Shown piece by piece: positions 13,550 through 14,744 of a stretch of DNA of 14,744 nucleotides; position 1 is the stretch's first letter; every line of letters starts with the position of its first letter. Source of the stretch: Selenomonadaceae bacterium. GTDB taxonomy: Bacteria > Bacillota > Negativicutes > Selenomonadales > Selenomonadaceae. Location of the stretch: the NCBI GenBank assembly GCA_017484235.1, contig JAFUTM010000027.1, positions 1 through 14,744 on the forward strand, written 5' to 3'. A model generated the notes under the pieces. It saw only the letters and a program-made list of their open reading frames with translations. It made no database searches and was not told the origin of the DNA. The position numbers and the translations under genes were made by a program.

Positions 13550-14725
13550 CTAAGCATTACCCTTAGAACGATTATGTGTTTTGCAGAGCATTTGAGAATT
13601 ATTGATTGAAGAATCGCCACCTTTGCTCCAAGCCGTCACGTGATCTGCGTCCATTTCGTTGTATTTCCATATTCGCTTGAAATTATCATCGCGGCCGACC
13701 GCGCAGAGTGGACAGTTTGAAATATCTTTTAACTTAGCTTCATTCGTCTGGCGATTATATACTGTCTTTTTGGTTGATTCCTCAAAAAGTCTGATATTCA
13801 ATAATCTTTCATTGCGGCAGCCGCCAAGCACATATTCAAAGATGCCGCGCTTGTTTTTGACAGCTTCGTCGGCGTACAATTGATTGACTTTTGAAGTTAC
13901 TTCAGCTGTGTCATAAGCTTTATTATGATAAGTTTCATAAAGTTGACCCCAGTTGAGACCGCGCATCTCACTTTTAACATCACCGTCAAAAGTGCTGTCT
14001 GCCCAGTCAATCACCGAAGTAAAATAAGTTTTCAACTCATTTATATTATCATCATTGCGATGTTTGCTTAAATATTTATCAACTTCGTCACGATCATTAG
14101 TCTTAACCAGCCATTCAAGCGCAGTTTTTAGAAAATCCTGACGGTTGACTTTGCCCTTAACGTAGGCACTCCATTTATTAATATTGATATTTTTGCTGTT
14201 ACTGAATACAGCCTTCGCCGCTGTAACAAATGAGCCGGAATAGACGGAGTTGGAAATCTCCTGCTGATTAAGCGCGATACCGGCGATGTTAATCGTTCGG
14301 AACCAGTCTTTTATTTCTGTTTCGGCACCTGCACAAATATAGATTGTTAAGCTGGTATCCAAAAGCAGTTTAACCTTATCCGCGTGCAGCGAATTAAAAT
14401 AATGCGGCGAGCCGTCAACGTCAACAGGGAATTTACCATTGATGAACCGGCCAAGACTGGTAATTCGCTGTTGACCGTCTAAAACTTCGTATTTATCGTC
14501 GCCGACTTTATTAAAATATATAAGACCAATTGGATATTTTTTGAGAACGGAGTTGACGACGGCAGCTTCCATTTTAGTCTCAGCATAAAGATAATTGCGC
14601 TGATATTCCGGTTGAATAGTGAGCTTGCCGGACCAGCCAAACAAGCCCTTACCTTCTAATTCATTATAGACAAAACCTTTGCAAATATCATTAATTGTTA
14701 AGTCCGTGCGCAGCGTCGTCTGCAT
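13550..14725 (-). CDS. DUF262 (GmrS-like) and HNH nuclease fusion protein
   Basis: The product is 391 aa and begins at ATG 14725 with GGAG 9 bases upstream. An in-frame TGA at 14743-14741 shows the gene is complete in the window. The N-terminal DUF262 domain carries QPEYQRNY (38-45) and the ParB/Srx-like nucleotide site [11 protein letters not shown] (DGQQR at 83-87). A helical middle leads to a C-terminal zinc-type HNH nuclease: CPLC (C338, C341), DADHV (H362), INNSQ and CKTHN (C381, H384, N385). DUF262 plus HNH is the architecture of GmrSD-like type IV, modification-dependent restriction and related phage defence proteins, where DUF262 senses or hydrolyses nucleotide and HNH cuts DNA. All the motif residues I looked for are present, so it appears intact. 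It sits 10 bases upstream of an EcoRI-type methyltransferase, suggesting a two-gene restriction-like unit. The substrate is unknown. Confidence 0.87.
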   Translation of the reverse strand: MQTTLRTDLTINDICKGFVYNELEGKGLFGWSGKLTIQPEYQRNYLYAETKMEAAVVNSVLKKYPIGLIYFNKVGDDKYEVLDGQQRITSLGRFINGKFPVDVDGSPHYFNSLHADKVKLLLDTSLTIYICAGAETEIKDWFRTINIAGIALNQQEISNSVYSGSFVTAAKAVFSNSKNININKWSAYVKGKVNRQDFLKTALEWLVKTNDRDEVDKYLSKHRNDDNINELKTYFTSVIDWADSTFDGDVKSEMRGLNWGQLYETYHNKAYDTAEVTSKVNQLYADEAVKNKRGIFEYVLGGCRNERLLNIRLFEESTKKTVYNRQTNEAKLKDISNCPLCAVGRDDNFKRIWKYNEMDADHVTAWSKGGDSSINNSQMLCKTHNRSKGNA

Positions 14726-14734
14726 AGCGTCCGT

Positions 14735-14738
14735 CTCC
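14735..14738 (-). promoter_or_regulatory. Ribosome binding site GGAG for the DUF262-HNH gene
   Basis: GGAG is 9 bases before ATG 14725. The TTG at 14740 would overlap the site itself, so the ATG is preferred. No promoter is visible because only 6 bases remain upstream in the window. Confidence 0.6.
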
Positions 14739-14744
14739 AATCAA

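Overview
The window reads as chromosomal DNA of a diderm, AT-rich bacterium. It carries peptidoglycan precursor genes, a GDP-mannose synthesis gene and a full-length TamB, which needs an outer membrane. Gram-positive-style starts (strong GGAGG sites, frequent GTG and TTG) together with TamB point to an outer-membraned Firmicute (Negativicutes). That placement is an inference from gene content only.

The left part (1-3767, + strand) looks like core genome: the end of a MurC ligase fused in frame to a complete D-Ala-D-Ala ligase, a divergent ProC-like oxidoreductase, and a type II mannose-1-phosphate guanylyltransferase/mannose-6-phosphate isomerase. A hairpin with T tracts on both strands (3799-3832) closes this block and also faces the convergent minus-strand block.

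Everything from 3838 to 14744 is on the minus strand. Read in transcription order, from the right end, it has five parts. (a) An intact DUF262-HNH nuclease gene is followed by an EcoRI-type adenine methyltransferase gene interrupted by one in-frame TAA. (b) The methyltransferase stop overlaps by ATGA the first gene of a VapBC-like pair; a second, paralogous VapBC pair lies just downstream, preceded by a 17-codon leftover that matches the end of the same type of methyltransferase. (c) TamB follows, 1576 aa and intact. (d) Next is a much more AT-rich restriction-modification cassette: an intact TSPPY-type methyltransferase and a CfrBI-like restriction endonuclease split by a frameshift at a run of eight A. 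(e) Last is a small two-helix DUF4405-like membrane protein.

Two restriction or defence-type loci and two toxin-antitoxin modules therefore surround tamB, and each defence locus has one damaged gene. The damage is opposite in the two cases. In the CfrBI-like locus the nuclease is off and the methylase intact, which is the safe state. In the DUF262-HNH locus the methylase is broken and the nuclease intact, which would be dangerous for an ordinary restriction system and suggests a different working logic. I saw no tRNA, rRNA, CRISPR array or transposase, and there is no gene-free stretch longer than about 110 bases.
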